Below, one piece after another: positions 4,102 to 6,506 of a stretch of 6,506 bases of DNA. Source of the stretch: Candidatus Pelagibacter sp. GTDB taxonomy: Bacteria > Pseudomonadota > Alphaproteobacteria > Pelagibacterales > Pelagibacteraceae. The notes under the pieces are model-generated. The model was not told the origin of the DNA, did not search any database, and worked only from the letters and a program-made list of their open reading frames with translations. Made by a program: the position numbers and the translations under genes. Within the stretch, counting starts at the first letter, position 1. Each line of letters begins with the position of its first letter. The stretch covers positions 1 through 6,506 of the forward strand of contig DTVC01000037.1 in assembly GCA_012963775.1 (NCBI GenBank), read 5' to 3'.

Positions 4102-6039
4102 ATGAATAAAGTACTGTCTCAAGCCATCAAGAAAGCTGTCTCCGAATTTTCACCAAATATTGCACATAACAACTTAGAAAAGAGGGCAGATCTATTCTCT
4201 CTAAATAATGAAGCTGAGCTATTTCAGAATTCAAAAGGTATAACAATTAAAATACATAGGTCTAAAGATAACAATCTTACTGAATTTGGAAAAGCAACAC
4301 TAAGTGACAGATATCTAGGATTTAACGAATCTTTCCAAGATCTTTTTGCAAGAGTTGCTAGTCATTATGCTGACGATAATCTACATGCTCAAAGATTATA
4401 TAACTACATAAGTGATTTATGGTTCATGCCAGCTACACCCATTCTATCAAATGGAGGAACAAAAAGAGGATTACCGATTTCGTGTTTTTTAAATGAAGCA
4501 GGAGATAGCCTTTCAGGAATTTTAGATCTATGGAGTGAAAATGTTTGGCTTGCTGCAAAAGGTGGGGGCATTGGAAGTTATTGGGGAAACTTAAGATCAA
4601 TTGGAGAAAAAATTGGAAGAGTTGGAAAAACTTCAGGAATTATTCCTTTTATAAAGGTTATGGACTCTTTAACTATGGCAATCAGCCAAGGCTCTCTAAG
4701 AAGAGGATCTGCCGCTTGTTATTTACCCATAGAGCACCCTGAAATTGAAGAGTTCATAGAAATGAGAAGGCCAACTGGTGGTGACCCTAACAGAAAAGCA
4801 TTAAATCTGCATCACGGTGTTTTAGTTTCAGATGCATTTATGAGAGCAGTTGAATTAGATGAACAATGGGCTCTAAAAAGTCCAAAAGACGAAACAGTTC
4901 AATCAACGGTATCAGCTAGGAATTTATGGATAAGATTATTAACTGCTAGAATCGAGACTGGTGAACCATATATTATTTTTATAGATACCGTTAACAGACT
5001 TATACCGCAACATCATAAGTTAGCTGGATTAACAGTCAAAACTTCTAATCTATGTAGTGAAATTACTTTACCCACAGGAATTGATAAAGAAGGAAAAAAT
5101 AGAACAGCAGTTTGTTGTTTATCATCATTGAATTTAGAAAAGTATGATGAATGGAAAAATGACAAAAACTTTATCAAAGATGTAATGAAATTTTTAGACA
5201 ATGTACTAACTGATTTTATTGAGAAAGCTCCTGAAGAATTTAGTGATGCAGCATATTCAGCTTTAAGAGAAAGAAGTGTTGGCTTAGGTGTAATGGGACT
5301 TCATTCTTATTTTCAACAAAAAATGATTCCAATCGAGTCAGTAATGAGTAAAGTTTGGAATAAAAAAATATTTGAACATATTCAAGAAGAAGTTGATCAA
5401 GCATCAAAAGATTTAGCTGAAGAAAGAGGGCCATGTCCAGATGCTGCAGATTACGGGATTAATGAAAGATTTTCGAATAAAACTGCAATAGCACCAACAG
5501 CATCTATATCAATTATATGTGGCGGAACATCCCCTGGTATTGAGCCTATAGCTGCAAATAGTTTTACTCATAAAACACTTTCAGGATCATTTAATGTTAG
5601 AAATAAATATCTTCAACAAATATTAGAAAAATATAATAAAAATGATGATGAAACATGGTCCGGTATTACAACAAACCAAGGTTCGGTTTCACATTTAGAT
5701 TTTTTAACCCAAAAAGAAAAAAATGTATTTAAAACAGCCTTTGAAATTAATCAACAATGGATAGTTGAATTAGGTGCCGATAGAACACCCAATATATCTC
5801 AAGCTCAATCAATAAATATTTTTATCCCTGCAGATGTACATAAAAAAGAACTTCACCAAATCCATTTTCAAGCTTGGAAAAAAGGCCTTAAAAGCCTTTA
5901 TTATTGCAGGTCAAAATCTATTCAAAGAGCAGAGAACATTAACAATGGATCATCAACAGATGTAAAATTAAATGTATATAAATCAAAAACTGAAAAATCG
6001 GATGAGATAGAATACGAGGAATGTTTATCATGTCAGTAG
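4102..6039 (+). CDS. nrdA: Class I ribonucleoside-diphosphate reductase, large (alpha) subunit
   Basis: This catalytic subunit reduces ribonucleotides to deoxyribonucleotides for DNA synthesis, with the radical supplied by NrdB. Key residues are visible: Cys128 in PISCFLN (redox pair, first member), NLCSEI (316-321) with thiyl-radical Cys318 and the neighbouring Asn316 and Glu320, Cys338 in AVCCLSSLNL (second redox cysteine), the phosphate-binding loop APTASIS (464-470), the tyrosine pair Tyr600-Tyr601 in LYYCRSKS for radical transfer, and a C-terminal CLSC (641-644) that relays electrons from thioredoxin or glutaredoxin. At 645 residues it is shorter than the 761 of E. coli. The N-terminus runs into the ten-helix domain within about 60 residues, leaving no room for an ATP-cone, so the usual dATP off-switch is probably absent. 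The specificity-site region appears intact. It overlaps nrdB by 10 bp. Confidence 0.96.
   Translation: MNKVLSQAIKKAVSEFSPNIAHNNLEKRADLFSLNNEAELFQNSKGITIKIHRSKDNNLTEFGKATLSDRYLGFNESFQDLFARVASHYADDNLHAQRLYNYISDLWFMPATPILSNGGTKRGLPISCFLNEAGDSLSGILDLWSENVWLAAKGGGIGSYWGNLRSIGEKIGRVGKTSGIIPFIKVMDSLTMAISQGSLRRGSAACYLPIEHPEIEEFIEMRRPTGGDPNRKALNLHHGVLVSDAFMRAVELDEQWALKSPKDETVQSTVSARNLWIRLLTARIETGEPYIIFIDTVNRLIPQHHKLAGLTVKTSNLCSEITLPTGIDKEGKNRTAVCCLSSLNLEKYDEWKNDKNFIKDVMKFLDNVLTDFIEKAPEEFSDAAYSALRERSVGLGVMGLHSYFQQKMIPIESVMSKVWNKKIFEHIQEEVDQASKDLAEERGPCPDAADYGINERFSNKTAIAPTASISIICGGTSPGIEPIAANSFTHKTLSGSFNVRNKYLQQILEKYNKNDDETWSGITTNQGSVSHLDFLTQKEKNVFKTAFEINQQWIVELGADRTPNISQAQSINIFIPADVHKKELHQIHFQAWKKGLKSLYYCRSKSIQRAENINNGSSTDVKLNVYKSKTEKSDEIEYEECLSCQ
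6016..6020 (+). promoter_or_regulatory. Ribosome binding site of nrdB within nrdA
   Basis: GAGGA ends nine bases before ATG 6030 and lies in the last codons of nrdA (Glu-Glu before CLSC). It supports the upstream nrdB start over the internal ATG at 6081, which is preceded only by A-rich sequence. Confidence 0.6.
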
Positions 6040-6506
6040 AAAACTTAAAAAAAAAGGGGGAAAAACAAAAAACAAAAAAAATGGGCTTATTAGTAGGTAA
6101 TCCTGTTTATAAGCCTTTTAGGTATCCTTGGTGTTATGATGCTTGGTTAACTCAGCAAAGAATTCACTGGCTACCTGAAGAAGTTCCTTTAGGAGACGAT
6201 GTTAGAGATTGGCAAAAAAATTTAACGCCGGAAGAGAAAAATTTACTAATGCAAATTTTTAGATTTTTTACTCAAGCTGATGTTGAAGTCAGCAACTGTT
6301 ACATTAGACATTATATGAATGTCTTTAAACCAACAGAGGTATTAATGATGATGTCTTCTTTCGCTTCTATGGAAACGGTTCACATTGCAGCTTACTCTCA
6401 TCTTTTAGATACAATTGGAATGCCAGAATCCGAATATTCTGCATTCTTAAAGTATAAAGAAATGAAAGATAAATATGATTACATGCAAGGATTTGATGTT
6501 AAATCA
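6030..6506 (+). CDS. nrdB: Class I ribonucleoside-diphosphate reductase, small (beta) subunit, N-terminal part
   Basis: This is the radical-generating ferritin-like subunit that pairs with NrdA. The frame is open to the right edge, so 159 residues are seen and the C-terminus is missing. Visible radical-chain and metal-site residues, numbered in this protein, are Trp47 (RIHWLPEEV), Asp84 (QADVEV), Glu115 and His118 (METVH), and Tyr122 (HIAAYSH), which aligns with the radical tyrosine of E. coli NrdB. The second-half ligands (Glu, Glu, His) lie beyond the window. The start at 6030 has a good ribosome binding site and overlaps the nrdA stop by 10 bp, implying coupled translation. It adds a lysine-rich leader, LKKKGEKQKTKK (6-17), before the family-like part beginning near MGLLVGNP (18-25). 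ATG 6081 is the alternative start. The leader is encoded by near-homopolymeric A with a run of nine A followed by five G at 6047-6060. Confidence 0.95.
   Translation, partial: MSVENLKKKGEKQKTKKMGLLVGNPVYKPFRYPWCYDAWLTQQRIHWLPEEVPLGDDVRDWQKNLTPEEKNLLMQIFRFFTQADVEVSNCYIRHYMNVFKPTEVLMMMSSFASMETVHIAAYSHLLDTIGMPESEYSAFLKYKEMKDKYDYMQGFDVKS

Noticed and set aside
6045..6083. Apparent frameshift at the start of nrdB in the poly-A/poly-G stretch
   Set aside because: Careful counting shows ATG 6030 and ATG 6081 are in the same frame, 17 codons apart, with no stop between them, so the gene is intact as written.
1..6506. Search for mobile elements, CRISPR arrays, toxin-antitoxin pairs, tRNA/rRNA genes or a novel defence-like cluster
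   Set aside because: No transposase, integrase, terminal inverted repeats, spaced repeat array, cloverleaf or unusual multi-gene cassette was seen. All large genes are recognisable housekeeping families with uniform AT-rich codon use.

Overview
The window is a gene-dense, strongly AT-rich stretch of a bacterial chromosome. It carries five complete protein genes, one gene cut by the right edge (nrdB), and possibly the last codons of another gene at the left edge. Several signs point to an alphaproteobacterium with a small, streamlined genome: the AT bias, overlapping genes with almost no spacers, the alphaproteobacterial type of RNA polymerase omega subunit, and a short ribonucleotide reductase without an ATP cone. 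A Pelagibacterales (SAR11)-like marine organism fits best. That placement comes from recognising protein character, not from a tree.

Layout, left to right. Positions 1-129 hold a possible membrane-protein C-terminus (3-98) and the leader of rpoZ, which contains a perfect 11-bp direct repeat. rpoZ (130-666), dusA (692-1684) and a TSUP-family membrane transporter (1677-2510) all read rightward. The rpoZ-dusA gap is 25 bp and dusA overlaps the transporter by 8 bp, so the three probably form one transcription unit, with a possible extra promoter just before dusA. A phosphohexomutase (phosphomannomutase/phosphoglucomutase family) reads leftward from 3952 to 2507. Its stop codon overlaps the transporter stop codon in the tetranucleotide CTAA. 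A 149-bp divergent spacer (3953-4101) is the only real intergenic regulatory region. It holds a helically phased TTCTAT-type repeat and a 10-bp-phased ACAAC/GTTGT/ACAAA palindromic array in front of nrdA. nrdA (4102-6039) and nrdB (6030 to the right edge) overlap by 10 bp and form a class I ribonucleotide reductase operon.

Functionally this is housekeeping DNA: transcription (omega), tRNA modification (DusA), anion or sulfur-compound transport (TSUP), sugar-phosphate interconversion for envelope polysaccharide (mutase), and deoxynucleotide supply (NrdAB). The nrdA and nrdB products form one enzyme; the other genes have no evident shared pathway. I found no mobile element, CRISPR array, tRNA, rRNA or obviously new multi-gene system. 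The points worth a second look are small-scale: regulatory repeats, start-codon and overlap architecture, protein tails, and variant active-site residues.
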